Below, in pieces: positions 51,952-60,584 of a stretch of DNA of 64,000 nt. Position numbers and translations under genes: made by a program. The notes below the pieces were generated by a model. The model made no database searches, was not told the DNA's origin, and worked only from the letters and a program-made list of their open reading frames with translations. Within the stretch, counting starts at the first letter, position 1. Each line of letters starts with the position of its first letter. This DNA comes from Azospirillaceae bacterium (GTDB lineage: Bacteria > Pseudomonadota > Alphaproteobacteria > Azospirillales > Azospirillaceae), in NCBI GenBank assembly GCA_028283825.1, contig JAPWJW010000003.1, forward strand, positions 1,674,501-1,738,500. Reading direction: 5' to 3'.

Positions 51952-52872
51952 ATGCGCTTGGCCTATCTACACCTCACCGCCGCCATGATCCTGGTGGGCT
52001 TGTCGGTTCCCGTCACCAAGATGGCGGTGGCGACCGTGCCGCCCCTGGTGGCGGCCGACGTGCGATTCGCGCTGGTGGCGGTGGCGCTGGCACCGTGGAT
52101 GCTGCTGCGCGGGCGGGCCGCCCTGCCGACCGGCCGCGGCGACTGGGCCAGCCTGGCCTGGCTGTCGCTGTTCGGCATGGTGCTGTTCAACGTCTTCCTG
52201 ATGTACGGCCTGCGCGGCACCAGCGCCACCACCGCCGGCATCCTGACCAGCACCATCCCCGCCGCCACCGCGCTGTGCGCCGCCGTGATCCTGCGCGAAC
52301 GGCTGACGGCCCAGGGCACGCTGGCCATCGCCCTCGCCATCGCCGGCATCGCCGCGCTTAACCTGGCGTCCGGGGCGCATGGCGGTGGTACCGCCGATTC
52401 GGTAGGGGGCAACGCCCTGGTGATGGGGGCGGTGGTGTCGGAGGGGCTGTACAACGTCTTCGCCCGGCGCCTGGCCGGCGTATCGCCCCTGGCCGCCACC
52501 TTCCTGGCCAACCTGGCGGCAGCACTGCTGTCCCTGCCCTTCGCCGTCGCCACATCGCACGGGATGGGCCTGATGGCGCTGTGGGCGGCCCTGCCGCCCG
52601 GCCTATGGGCGCTCTACGCCGCGGCCTCGCTGGGCAACGGCCTGGTGGCGGTGGTGCTGTGGCTGAAGGGTGCGGCGCGGGTGCCGGCCAGCAAGGCGGG
52701 TCTTTTCACCGGCCTGCTGCCGGTCACCGTGCTGGTGCCGTCACTGTTCCTGCTGGGGGAGCGGCCGGCATTGGCCCATGCCCTGGGCTTGGTGGGGGTG
52801 CTGGCCGGCATCGCCGTGGGCGTCATGCCCGGACGAAACCGGCCAGGGGTTGATACCGCGCCCACGACCTGA
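51952..52872 (+). CDS. EamA/DMT-family transporter
   Basis: 306 residues, ten predicted transmembrane helices in two five-helix EamA repeats (LTAAMILVGLSVPVTKMAVA; GNALVMGAVVSEGLYNVFAR), with the usual GLRGTSATTAGILTSTIPAA and AGLFTGLLPVTVLVPSLFLL. Substrate unknown (metabolite or amino acid export is typical of the family). Start ATG 51952. Its 3' end is followed by a dispersed hairpin element facing hslO. Confidence 0.9.
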   Translation: MRLAYLHLTAAMILVGLSVPVTKMAVATVPPLVAADVRFALVAVALAPWMLLRGRAALPTGRGDWASLAWLSLFGMVLFNVFLMYGLRGTSATTAGILTSTIPAATALCAAVILRERLTAQGTLAIALAIAGIAALNLASGAHGGGTADSVGGNALVMGAVVSEGLYNVFARRLAGVSPLAATFLANLAAALLSLPFAVATSHGMGLMALWAALPPGLWALYAAASLGNGLVAVVLWLKGAARVPASKAGLFTGLLPVTVLVPSLFLLGERPALAHALGLVGVLAGIAVGVMPGRNRPGVDTAPTT

Positions 52873-52892
52873 GGCAACGCCCCAGGTCGTGG

Positions 52893-52992
52893 TAGGACGC
52901 GACCGCGTCCGCCGCAGGTTTCCGGGAAACGTCAGTGGACTGGAAACCGAGGAAGCCCAAGCCAGCGGACGCAGGCGCCCGGCGATTGAGGG
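52893..52992 (-). repeat. Dispersed three-hairpin 3'UTR element, copy 10
   Basis: Minus orientation, starting 8 nt past the hslO stop. Stems: GCCTGC-GTCC-GCTGGC (one mismatch); GTTTCC / GGAAAC; GGACGC-GGTC-GCGTCC. Confidence 0.9.
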
Positions 52993-53000
52993 AACCTTTG

Positions 53001-53957
53001 TCAGAACTCCGCGCCGTAGACAGCGGCCAACTGGGCGTCGTCAAAGCGGTAGGCCATGCTGCAGAACTCGCACGCGACCTCCACCACGCCGTCCACCTTC
53101 AGTTCGGCCACCTCATCCCGCGGCAGGGACTTCAGCACCGTTTCCACCCGCTCACGCGAGCAGCGGCACTGTGCGGCCAAATCGTGGGCATCGTAGACCC
53201 GCACCTCTTCCTCATGGAACAGGCGGAACAGCACGTCGTTCACCGGCAGCGCCGGGTCCAGCATCTCACCCGGGGTGACGGTGGACAGCAGGGCCATGGC
53301 CCGCCGCCAATCGTCCTCCAGGTCGCTGGGCTTGGCGTCCGACACGACACCGCCGGCGTCCTCATCGGGCAGGGCCTGCAGCATGATGGTGCCGCCGGCC
53401 CACTTGCCGGCGTCGGAGAGGCCGGCGTGAACGACGATGCCCGTGGCCAGCTGTTCCGACTGGGTGAAGTAGTGGCGCACGCAATCGTCCATGCGCTCCC
53501 CCTCCAGCCCGACGATGCCCTGGTAGCGTTGGGTGTGCTCCCCCTGATCGACGGTGAAGGCGAGGTAGCCCTTGCCCAGCAGGGTGGGCACGGGGGCCTT
53601 GTCACCAGGGGCCTCCAGGGCGGTCTTCAGCGCGTCCTCGTCGAACTGGGCGTAGCCGCGCACGGCGCCGGCGCTGGTGACGTCGGCCACCATCAGGCGG
53701 ATGGGGCCGTCGCCCTTGGTCTGCAGGGTGAACACGCCCTCATACTTCAGCGCCGCCGCCAGCGTGGTGGCCAGGGTGATGGTCTCCGCCAGCATCTGGG
53801 CGACGGGGCCCGGATAGGCGTGCCGGCCCAGGATCTCGTCCAGCACGGGCCCGAGGCGCACCATGCGGCCGCGCAGGTTGGACCGGTCCAGCTGGAAGGG
53901 CTGCACCTTGTCGAATTCGGGGGTGAGAGTGGCGGTGGAAACAGCGGCGGTGGTCAT
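53001..53957 (-). CDS. hslO: Redox-regulated chaperone Hsp33
   Basis: 318 residues with the Hsp33 core (RMVRLGPVLDEILGRHAYPG, KGDGPIRLMVADVTSAGAVR, QGIVGLEGERMDDCVRHYF) and the C-terminal redox switch: C-R-C (QCRCSRERVE) and C-E-F-C (VACEFCSMAYRF), which bind zinc when reduced and open on oxidation. Just downstream of argF on the same strand, with 99 nt between argF's stop and the start. Confidence 0.96.
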   Translation of the reverse strand: MTTAAVSTATLTPEFDKVQPFQLDRSNLRGRMVRLGPVLDEILGRHAYPGPVAQMLAETITLATTLAAALKYEGVFTLQTKGDGPIRLMVADVTSAGAVRGYAQFDEDALKTALEAPGDKAPVPTLLGKGYLAFTVDQGEHTQRYQGIVGLEGERMDDCVRHYFTQSEQLATGIVVHAGLSDAGKWAGGTIMLQALPDEDAGGVVSDAKPSDLEDDWRRAMALLSTVTPGEMLDPALPVNDVLFRLFHEEEVRVYDAHDLAAQCRCSRERVETVLKSLPRDEVAELKVDGVVEVACEFCSMAYRFDDAQLAAVYGAEF

Positions 53958-54056
53958 GATCGCGTACCCCAAAACAAAGGCACCCGACCGGCGGGCACGC
54001 CGATCGGGGCCATGTAGAACATTCGGGCCGGACACCCAGTCCAGCAACCCGAACGC

Positions 54057-54983
54057 TTAGACGTTCAGGCACCAGGACAGGATGCCCTTCTGGGCGTGCA
54101 GGCGATTCTCCGCCTCATCCCAGACCACGGACTGCGGCCCGTCGATGACGGAGGCGGTCACCTCCTCCTCCCGATGGGCCGGCAGGCAATGCATGAATAT
54201 GGCGTCGGGGGACGCCAGTTTCATCAGCCCGTCATTGACCTGGAAGGGGGCCAGCAATGCCATGCGCGCAGGCGCGTCCTTGTGGTGCATGGACACCCAG
54301 GTGTCGGTCACCACGATGTCCGCCCCCTCGGCCGCGGCGCGCGGGTCCTCGGTCACCGTCAGGCGGGCACCCTCGGCCGCCGCCCAGGCGATGGTCCCGT
54401 CCGTCGGCTGAAGGCTCTTGGGTGCGGCCACGCGAACCTCGAAGCCCAGGCGGGCGGCGGCGTGGATCCAGCTCTGGCAAACATTGTTGGCATCGCCGCT
54501 CCAGCAGACGACGCGGCCCTCGATCGGCCCGCGCTTCTCCTCGAACGTCATGATGTCCGCCATGATCTGGCAGGGGTGGGAGGTGTCGGTCAGGCCGTTG
54601 ATGACGGGGATGGTGGCGGCACCCGCCATCTCCTGCACCTTGGCCTCATGATCCGTGCGGATCATGATGACGTTGACGAAGCGCGACAGCACCCGGCCGG
54701 TATCGGCGATGGTCTCGCCATGGCCCAGCTGGATCTCTCGGCCCGTCAGGGTGATGACCTCACCGCCCAGCTGGCGCATCCCCACCTCGAACGAGACGCG
54801 GGTGCGGGTGGACGGCTTCTCGAAGATGGTGGCCAGCGTCAGGCCCTTCAGCGGCTGCGGATGGGCCGGCGTGCCGACGGTCTTCTTCAGAGCCAGGCCC
54901 CGGTTCAGGATGTCGCGCAGCGTGGCCGCGTCGAAGTCGCTGATGTCCAGGAAATGCCGGACCTTCTTGGCATGATCTGTCAT
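54057..54983 (-). CDS. argF: Ornithine carbamoyltransferase
   Basis: 308 residues, arginine biosynthesis: carbamoyl-phosphate site [20 protein letters not shown] (S-T-R-T-R), [30 protein letters not shown] (H-P-C-Q) and [17 protein letters not shown] (H-C-L-P ornithine loop). All motifs complete. It starts 17 nt after the argD stop, so one argD-argF unit, with hslO behind it. Confidence 0.97.
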   Translation of the reverse strand: MTDHAKKVRHFLDISDFDAATLRDILNRGLALKKTVGTPAHPQPLKGLTLATIFEKPSTRTRVSFEVGMRQLGGEVITLTGREIQLGHGETIADTGRVLSRFVNVIMIRTDHEAKVQEMAGAATIPVINGLTDTSHPCQIMADIMTFEEKRGPIEGRVVCWSGDANNVCQSWIHAAARLGFEVRVAAPKSLQPTDGTIAWAAAEGARLTVTEDPRAAAEGADIVVTDTWVSMHHKDAPARMALLAPFQVNDGLMKLASPDAIFMHCLPAHREEEVTASVIDGPQSVVWDEAENRLHAQKGILSWCLNV

Positions 54984-55000
54984 GTCTCAGGGTCCCTTGG

Positions 55001-56173
55001 TCAAACCGCCAAGGCCGCACAGGTGCGGTCCAGGATGGCGATGGCCTCATCGATCTCCGCCTCGCCCACGATCAGCGGCGGCAGGATGCGGATAACGTTC
55101 TCGGCGGCGGACACCACCAGCATGCCGTTGTCGCGCAGCGCATCAACCAGCGTACCCGCCGGGAGGACGCACTTCACGCCCAGGATCAGGCCCTTGCCGC
55201 GCACGCTGTCCAGCACCTTGGGATGGCGCGTCACCAGCGCCTCCAGCTTGCCCTGCAGCAACGCGCCCTTGGCGATGACGTTGTCCAGGAATCCCGGCTG
55301 CAACATCACGTCCAGCACGGCGTTGCCCACGGCGGTCGCCAGCGGGTTGCCGCCGAAGGTGCTGCCGTGGGTACCGGCCACCATGCCCTGGGCCGCCTTC
55401 TCGGTGGCGAGGCAAGCGCCCAGCGGGAAGCCGCCGCCGATGCCCTTGGCGATGCACATCACGTCCGGCGTGATGCCGGCCCATTCATGGGCGAACAGCT
55501 TGCCGCTGCGGCCCATGCCGGACTGGATCTCGTCGAAGTACAGCAACAGGCCGAACTCGTCACAGACGGCACGCAGGGCCCGCAGATAGTCCAGGCTGGC
55601 CGGACGCATGCCGCCCTCGCCCAGGATGGGTTCCACCAGGATGGCGCCCGTCTCCGGCGTGATGGCGGCGCGCAGTTCGTTCAGGTTGTCGTAGGCGACC
55701 CGGTCGAAGCTGTCGAGTAGGGGGCCGAAGCCCTTCACCATCTTGTCCTGGCCGCTGGCGGCGATGGCCGTCATGGTACGGCCATGGAAATTGCCGCCGG
55801 CGACGATGAAGCGGCTCTTCTCCGGATGGCCGGTCTCATAATGGTATTTGCGGATCGTCTTGATGCCGCATTCCCACGCCTCGACACCGGAATTGGTGAA
55901 GAACACGGTGTCGGCGAAGGTCAGCTCCGTCAGGCGGGTGGCCAGCTTCTCCTGCCCCGCCACGCGGAACAGGTTGGAGGTATGCCACAGCTTATGCGCC
56001 TGCTCGGTCAGCTTCTCCACCAGATAGGGGTGGGCGTGCCCCAGGGCGTTCACCGCGATGCCGCTGGTGAAATCCAGGAATCGTCGGCCGGTGGTGTCGT
56101 AAAGGAAGCAGCCCTCACCCCGATCGAACACAACGTCGATACGGGAATAGGTCGGCATCACGACAGGAATCAC
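55001..56173 (-). CDS. argD: Acetylornithine aminotransferase ArgD
   Basis: 390-residue class III PLP aminotransferase: NSGVEAWECGIKTIRKY, NFHGRTMTAIAASGQ, EPILGEGGMRPASLDYL, LLYFDEIQSGMGRSGKLFAHE and the Schiff-base Lys region VMCIAKGIGGGFPLGACL. Start GTG 56173 preferred because AGGAGTG lies 9 nt upstream; ATG 56158 is the alternative. First gene of argD-argF. Confidence 0.96.
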   Translation of the reverse strand: MIPVVMPTYSRIDVVFDRGEGCFLYDTTGRRFLDFTSGIAVNALGHAHPYLVEKLTEQAHKLWHTSNLFRVAGQEKLATRLTELTFADTVFFTNSGVEAWECGIKTIRKYHYETGHPEKSRFIVAGGNFHGRTMTAIAASGQDKMVKGFGPLLDSFDRVAYDNLNELRAAITPETGAILVEPILGEGGMRPASLDYLRALRAVCDEFGLLLYFDEIQSGMGRSGKLFAHEWAGITPDVMCIAKGIGGGFPLGACLATEKAAQGMVAGTHGSTFGGNPLATAVGNAVLDVMLQPGFLDNVIAKGALLQGKLEALVTRHPKVLDSVRGKGLILGVKCVLPAGTLVDALRDNGMLVVSAAENVIRILPPLIVGEAEIDEAIAILDRTCAALAV

Positions 56174-56498
56174 GGCCAGACACTCCTTTGTTTTAAACAA
56201 GGTATTGCAAATCTATAGCCGGCCGGGGAAGCCCACGGCGCCCGTACCGGGGTTTTGGAACCGCCGACTATTGTGCGCGCGCGGGCCCCCGTCAATCGTA
56301 TCCAGCCCGATTCCGCCTCCCCCCTGCCATGCACGGCGACACGGGGACCGGGCGGGATCTTGTAAGATCCCGTGGGAGATGTTGCGAAAAACCCCAGGAA
56401 CGCTTAAGAGTTTCAAAGCGTCCGGCCCGTTTCGGCGGGGGCGAAGATGCGTCATGGGGATTTTAGGTGCCGGCCACGCCGGACAATGAGGGGGACCG
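56174..56498. other. Divergent intergenic region argD/bactofilin
   Basis: 325 bases with no supported gene. Contains a hairpin CGGGATCTT-GT-AAGATCCCG at 56353-56372 that I cannot assign. It must hold the promoters of argD and of the bactofilin gene. Confidence 0.5.
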
Positions 56499-56918
56499 AT
56501 GGCCAGTGACATCCTCGATCCGCGCAGCTTCCTGCGGCCAGGCCTGAACGGCGGCCCGCAGGCGGAAGCGGCGGCCGACCTGCCGGGTGGCGTGACCACC
56601 ATTTCGCCGGAAGCCCGGATCGAAGGCGCCAAGATTTCCCACTGCCATACCTTGCATGTGGCCGGCCGCCTGGTCGACGTGCAGTTGAAGGAAGTGAAGG
56701 TCCTGGAAGTGGCCGAGGGGGGCCATTTCGAAGGCACCGCCGTGGTGGAAAGCATGAAGGTTTCCGGCCGCGCCACCGGCACCATCGAGGTGACGGGCAC
56801 CCTGTCCATCGGGGAAACGGGCCAGGTCGACGGCACCATCCGCTACGGCCGCATCAGCATCGCCGACGGCGGTTCCATCTCCGGCACCATCCAGAGCGGC
56901 CCCGCCGCCGCGCACTGA
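56499..56918 (+). CDS. Bactofilin (polymer-forming cytoskeletal protein)
   Basis: 139 residues: a short flexible N-terminus, then a right-handed beta-helix of repeated 16-18-residue units (ARIEGAKISHCHTLHVAGRL, VEVVAEGGHFEGTAVV-like, GTIEVTGTLSIGETGQVDGT). Bactofilins self-assemble and shape cell wall or stalks. The stop is close to the next gene's leader (57007), same strand. Start ATG 56499 (GAC CGATGG) with GAGGGGGACCG upstream. Confidence 0.92.
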   Translation: MASDILDPRSFLRPGLNGGPQAEAAADLPGGVTTISPEARIEGAKISHCHTLHVAGRLVDVQLKEVKVLEVAEGGHFEGTAVVESMKVSGRATGTIEVTGTLSIGETGQVDGTIRYGRISIADGGSISGTIQSGPAAAH

Positions 56919-57006
56919 CGCTTGGCCGGGGTGCCGAATGGCGCCTTTAGGGGGTAAGGTGAGGGGCGGTCCAGCGGGCCGCCCTTTCGCTTTTCAGGGG
57001 GCGAAG

Positions 57007-57600
57007 ATGACGGATGGCCGAAGCTTAGTCGCCGACCTGCGGCGCCTGCGCCGGGTGCGCGGCCTGAAACAAGGCCACGTGGCCGACCTGCTGGGGGTGA
57101 CCCAGGCGACGGTGTCGCGCTGGGAACGGGGCCAGACCGCGCCGGACGCGGACCATGCCGACCGCATCCATCGCCTGCTGGACCAGGCGCTGGCCCAGGC
57201 CCAACCGGGGCACGACGGCGCGTTGAAGCGCCTGGTGCGCCACTCCACCCTGCCCGTGCACCTGATCTGCGACCGCAGCCACCGGCTGCTGGCGGCCTCA
57301 CCCTCGCGGGAGGCGGAATGGACAATGGCGGCCAGCACCATGCTGGGCGTGCCGCTGTTACCCTACGCCACGCCACAGATCCTGGCGGCGGAGGCCGGCC
57401 TGGCCGACGCCGGCTGGTACGAACGGCCGGACAGCGTGCTGGATCTGGAGACCGAAACCAACGGCCGTGCCGACCTGCTGATCCGCCGCAGCCGCATGCG
57501 ATGGGAACGCATCACGCTGGAGGACGGCACGGCGGGCCGCCTGGTCACCACCCTGCGCTGGGGTTCCCCGAATGGCGGGCCGCCCATCCCGCTGACTTAG
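57007..57600 (+). CDS. Xre-family regulator with C-terminal sensor-like domain
   Basis: 197 residues: HTH at residues about 5-60 (LVADLRRLRRVRGLKQGHVA, DLLGVTQATVSRWERGQTAP), then a C-terminal domain (HSTLPVHLICDRSHRLLAAS) that looks like a PAS-type ligand domain seen in some alphaproteobacterial Xre regulators. Start ATG 57007 follows GGGGGCGAAG. Its TAG stop forms the left end of a long palindromic element. Confidence 0.85.
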   Translation: MTDGRSLVADLRRLRRVRGLKQGHVADLLGVTQATVSRWERGQTAPDADHADRIHRLLDQALAQAQPGHDGALKRLVRHSTLPVHLICDRSHRLLAASPSREAEWTMAASTMLGVPLLPYATPQILAAEAGLADAGWYERPDSVLDLETETNGRADLLIRRSRMRWERITLEDGTAGRLVTTLRWGSPNGGPPIPLT

Positions 57601-57803
57601 AGCCGGCTGCGTTTAGAGCAAGATGCGATCAGGCATGATCGCATCTTGCTCTTAAGCTGTTCATGATAGAGCGGATTTACACGATCAGGTGATTCCACCT
57701 GATCGCGTTCCGCTCTAATCGGAACCACAGCCGGCTCTAGTCGAGCCTGTTCGCGCGCAGATCCACGCTTCAAGGCGATTCCGCCTTTACGCGATCTGCT
57801 CTA
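57599..57803. repeat. Compound nested palindromic element
   Basis: Fills the whole gap between two convergent genes and overlaps both stop codons. An outer pair AGAGCCGGCTG (57599-57609) / CAGCCGGCTCT (57728-57738) encloses a 17-bp perfect hairpin (57615-57631 with 57636-57652, AGAGCAAGATGCGATCA) and a second one (AGAGCGG / CCGCTCT with CGATCAGGTG / CACCTGATCG inside, 57668-57716). A third (GCAGATC / GATCTGC and AAGGCG / CGCCTT) ends at 57799. Modules share AGAGC...GCTCT ends. Confidence 0.8.
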
Positions 57804-58364
57804 GTTCTGCATTTCCTGGGTGGACAGGATGCCTTGCAGGGTGTCGCCACCGGCGATGGGAACGCCGCTGTGGGCGCCGGTCTGGTTGTTGGCGTTGGCC
57901 GCCTGAGCGCCATAGGCCGCCTGGCCGGTGGTGGCGGCACCCTGGCCGCCACTGTCCAGCAGGCCGGTCTTGCCGTTCTTGTCGGCATTGGTCATCTGGC
58001 GGACCTTCTGCTCCACCTCGCGCATGATGGTGCGCTCAAGGTCGGCGCGCTGGTCCGGCGGCATGTTGGCCACGTCCGCCTCGGTCAGGCCCTTGGACTG
58101 CAGGGTGTCCTCGGCCACCTTCTGCTTCATCTGCTTGATCTGGTACGACCAGTAGCCTTGCATGCCGCCGCTGGTCATGTCCTTCAAGATGGACTGGGGA
58201 TCGTCGTCCCCCTTCAGCATGTCGGCGAAGGCGCTGTCGGTCTGCGCCGTCGACAGGTTGCTGCTGGTGGAAGATGCGCCGGCGGAGGTGCCGGCGCCCT
58301 GTGTCCCCAGTAGGCTGGACGCCCCCGCCGACTGGGTCTGGTTGCTGGTGTTCAGGAACGACAT
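57801..58364 (-). CDS. Hypothetical Gln/Ser/Thr-rich protein
   Basis: 187 residues, not recognised. N-terminus SFLNTSNQTQSAGASSLLGT is low-complexity; a helical centre (GYWSYQIKQMKQKVAEDTLQ, DLERTIMREVEQKVRQM) follows; the C-terminus is Gly/Ala/Asn-rich and ends TLQGILSTQEMQN. The layout resembles rod-binding or export-related flagellar small proteins, but no motif proves it. ATG 58364 or 58370. The stop is in the compound palindrome. Confidence 0.65.
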   Translation of the reverse strand: MSFLNTSNQTQSAGASSLLGTQGAGTSAGASSTSSNLSTAQTDSAFADMLKGDDDPQSILKDMTSGGMQGYWSYQIKQMKQKVAEDTLQSKGLTEADVANMPPDQRADLERTIMREVEQKVRQMTNADKNGKTGLLDSGGQGAATTGQAAYGAQAANANNQTGAHSGVPIAGGDTLQGILSTQEMQN

Positions 58365-58537
58365 CGCCATGGCCCTCTTGGAAGCGTCCGAACGCCACCC
58401 GCCCATGTGGGGGATGGTTGACGATGTCTTTCCAAGCAAGGCCCGGGCCGGACCGAAGTTCCCAAGAAGCCCAGGGTTTCAGCCGCTTTACACCCGGCAA
58501 ACGGCACCATGTCCGCCAAGATGCGGGCAAAAGATTC

Positions 58538-58568
58538 CGACACATCGGCAACAATTGCCGATGTGTCG
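58538..58568 (-). terminator. Perfect 31-nt palindrome past the nucleoside hydrolase stop
   Basis: CGACACATCGGCAA / TTGCCGATGTGTCG with a 3-nt loop, 10 nt after the stop; on the minus strand it is followed by GAATCTTTTG. It may be a terminator (weak T tract) or a regulatory palindrome. Confidence 0.6.
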
Positions 58569-58577
58569 TACATCGGG

Positions 58578-59570
58578 TCAGACGCCGAAGCGCTTCAGCC
58601 GTTCCACCAGCAGGTCGAAGAAGGCATCGCTGTCGGCCTGCAGCATGACGGTGGCGTTGCGTGGGCGGCCGGTGGTGTTCCAGCGGTCGATGACCGTCTG
58701 GCCGGTGGTCAGCGGGCTGCCCGTCTCGATCTCCACATTCACGGTCTTGCCCTGGAAAATCTCCGGCCGGATCAACCAGGCGATGACGCAGGGGTCGTGC
58801 AGGGGGCCGCCGTCGGTGCCGTACTTGGCCTCGTCATACCGCTGGTAGAAGTCCAGCATCTCATAGGTCGCCTGGGCCACGCGGTTGCCCACGGCCTGGA
58901 TGCGGTCCATGTGGCGGCGGGATGTGAGCACCTGGTGGGTGACGTCCAGCGGGAACATGACGATGGGCACGCCGGACTTGAAGACGATGTCGGCGGCGTG
59001 CGGGTCGACATAGATGTTGAACTCGGCACAGGGGCTGGAATTGCCCCCTTCCATCTGCGCGCCGCCCATCAGCACGATCTGGCGCAGGCGCGGCGCGATG
59101 GCCGGTTCCTTGACCAGGGCGCGGGCCACGTTGGTCAGCGGGCCCAGCGGGCACAGGGTGACGGTGCCCGGATCCTCCCGCATCACCGTCTCGATGATGA
59201 AGTCGACGCCATGCTGGTCCTGCAGCGGCATGGTGGGTTCCGGCAGGATGGGCCCGTCCAGGCCGGTATCGCCGTGCACCTCGGGTGCCGTGTGCAGCAG
59301 GCGCACCATGGGCCGGTCACAGCCGGCGAAGACCTTCACGTCGGGCCGGCCCGCCAGCTCGCACACCCGCCGGGCGTTCTTCTCGGTCCAGGGCAGGGGC
59401 GCGTTGCCGGCGACCGCCGTGATGCCCAGCACCTCCACATCCTCCGGGCTGGCCAGCGCCAGCAGGATGGCCACGGCGTCGTCCTGGCCGGGATCGGTGT
59501 CGATGATGATCTTGTACGGCTTGGCCGCCTCAGCGGAGGCGGCCATCAGGGCGGTGGGCGTCGTGATCAT
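58578..59570 (-). CDS. Nucleoside hydrolase (IU-NH type)
   Basis: 330 residues: the calcium-binding signature IIIDTDPGQDDAVAILLALA (D-T-D-P-G-x-D-D), VLGITAVAGNAPLPWTEKNA, HGDTGLDGPILPEPTM and HDPCVIAWLIRP (D-P). Cleaves the N-glycosidic bond of purine or pyrimidine ribonucleosides, part of salvage. Start ATG 59570. Single gene, divergent from a HAD gene. Confidence 0.95.
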   Translation of the reverse strand: MITTPTALMAASAEAAKPYKIIIDTDPGQDDAVAILLALASPEDVEVLGITAVAGNAPLPWTEKNARRVCELAGRPDVKVFAGCDRPMVRLLHTAPEVHGDTGLDGPILPEPTMPLQDQHGVDFIIETVMREDPGTVTLCPLGPLTNVARALVKEPAIAPRLRQIVLMGGAQMEGGNSSPCAEFNIYVDPHAADIVFKSGVPIVMFPLDVTHQVLTSRRHMDRIQAVGNRVAQATYEMLDFYQRYDEAKYGTDGGPLHDPCVIAWLIRPEIFQGKTVNVEIETGSPLTTGQTVIDRWNTTGRPRNATVMLQADSDAFFDLLVERLKRFGV

Positions 59571-59778
59571 GGGGACAAATTCTCTAAAACGCGGCGCCTG
59601 GGCGATCGCCGGCAGCCGGCTCGATGAGCGGAAAGGCGACACTTAGCGCGAAAACCACTTGAGAGGAAGCGGCCGGACCCGTCTTATTATGACCATTCCA
59701 TCTACCTCTAAAGCCCATATACCCCTTAAGATAGGCGCACGCGCCATCTCGCCCCTCACCATTCGAGCGTCGGTTCCC

Positions 59779-60456
59779 ATGTCCCCTTTCCCTGCGCAAC
59801 TCCAGACCGGCGACCTGGCCCAGACCGGCGGCCTGCCGGGCCTGGCCGTGTTCGATTTCGACGGCACCCTGGTGCGCGGCGACAGCCTGCTGCCGTTCCT
59901 GGCGCGGGCGGTCGGGCGGGAAACCCTGCGCCGCCAGCTGGCCCGCAGCATGGCCGGGGCCGCGGCCCGCCGCACGGTGGTGAAAGGCGGCCGGCCGGAG
60001 GACGCGGACGATGATTTCAAGACGGCGTTCAAGCGCCGGCTGCTGCGCCGCTGCCTGGCCGGCGTACCGGCGGAGCGTGCCCGCGAGGCCGCCCACGACA
60101 TGGCGGGATGGGTGCGTTGGCACAACCCTTTGCGCGACACCCTGCTGCGCCATGCCGACCAGGGGCACCGGGTGCTGGTCGCCACCGGTGCCCTGACCCT
60201 CTACATGCCGGCCCTTCTGGCCGACCTGCCGGTGCACGACCTGCTGGGGACGGAGATGGCGGTGGACGGCGGTGGCCTGCTGACGGGCGAGATGGTGGCC
60301 GGCAATTGCGTGCGCGCGGAAAAGGCCCGCCGCCTGGATTTGTGGATGGCGCAGACAGGCCCCTACGGCCAGCGCTGGGGCTATGGCAACCAGCCCAGCG
60401 ACCTGCCCTTCCTGGCGCTGATGGATGAGGCGACGGTGGTGCCCACGGCGCACTGA
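59779..60456 (+). CDS. HAD-IB phosphatase (SerB/Cof-like)
   Basis: 225 residues: motif I LAVFDFDGTLVRGDSLLPFL (D-F-D-G-T), motif II VLVATGALTLYMPAL, and motif IV region RWGYGNQPSDLPFLAL (G-N-x-x-S-D) of subfamily IB, as in phosphoserine phosphatase and 1-acyl-phosphate hydrolases. Substrate unknown. Start ATG 59779 (MSPFPAQLQTG) rather than an upstream ATG. Confidence 0.88.
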   Translation: MSPFPAQLQTGDLAQTGGLPGLAVFDFDGTLVRGDSLLPFLARAVGRETLRRQLARSMAGAAARRTVVKGGRPEDADDDFKTAFKRRLLRRCLAGVPAERAREAAHDMAGWVRWHNPLRDTLLRHADQGHRVLVATGALTLYMPALLADLPVHDLLGTEMAVDGGGLLTGEMVAGNCVRAEKARRLDLWMAQTGPYGQRWGYGNQPSDLPFLALMDEATVVPTAH

Positions 60457-60464
60457 TATCCAAG

Positions 60465-60562
60465 CCCTCAGGCGCCGGGCGCGGCCGTCCGGCCGCTGGG
60501 CTTCCTCGATTCCCCGTCCGCCTTCGGCTTCCCGGAAATCTCCGGCGGCTGCGGTCGCAGCC
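60465..60562 (+). repeat. Dispersed three-hairpin 3'UTR element, copy 11
   Basis: Starts 8 nt past the HAD stop, convergent with the SAM hydrolase gene. Stems: GCGGCC-GTCC-GGCCGC; GATTCC / GGAAATC; GGCTGC-GGTC-GCAGCC. Confidence 0.9.
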
Positions 60563-60584
60563 TAGGATGGGCTATACTACCGGC

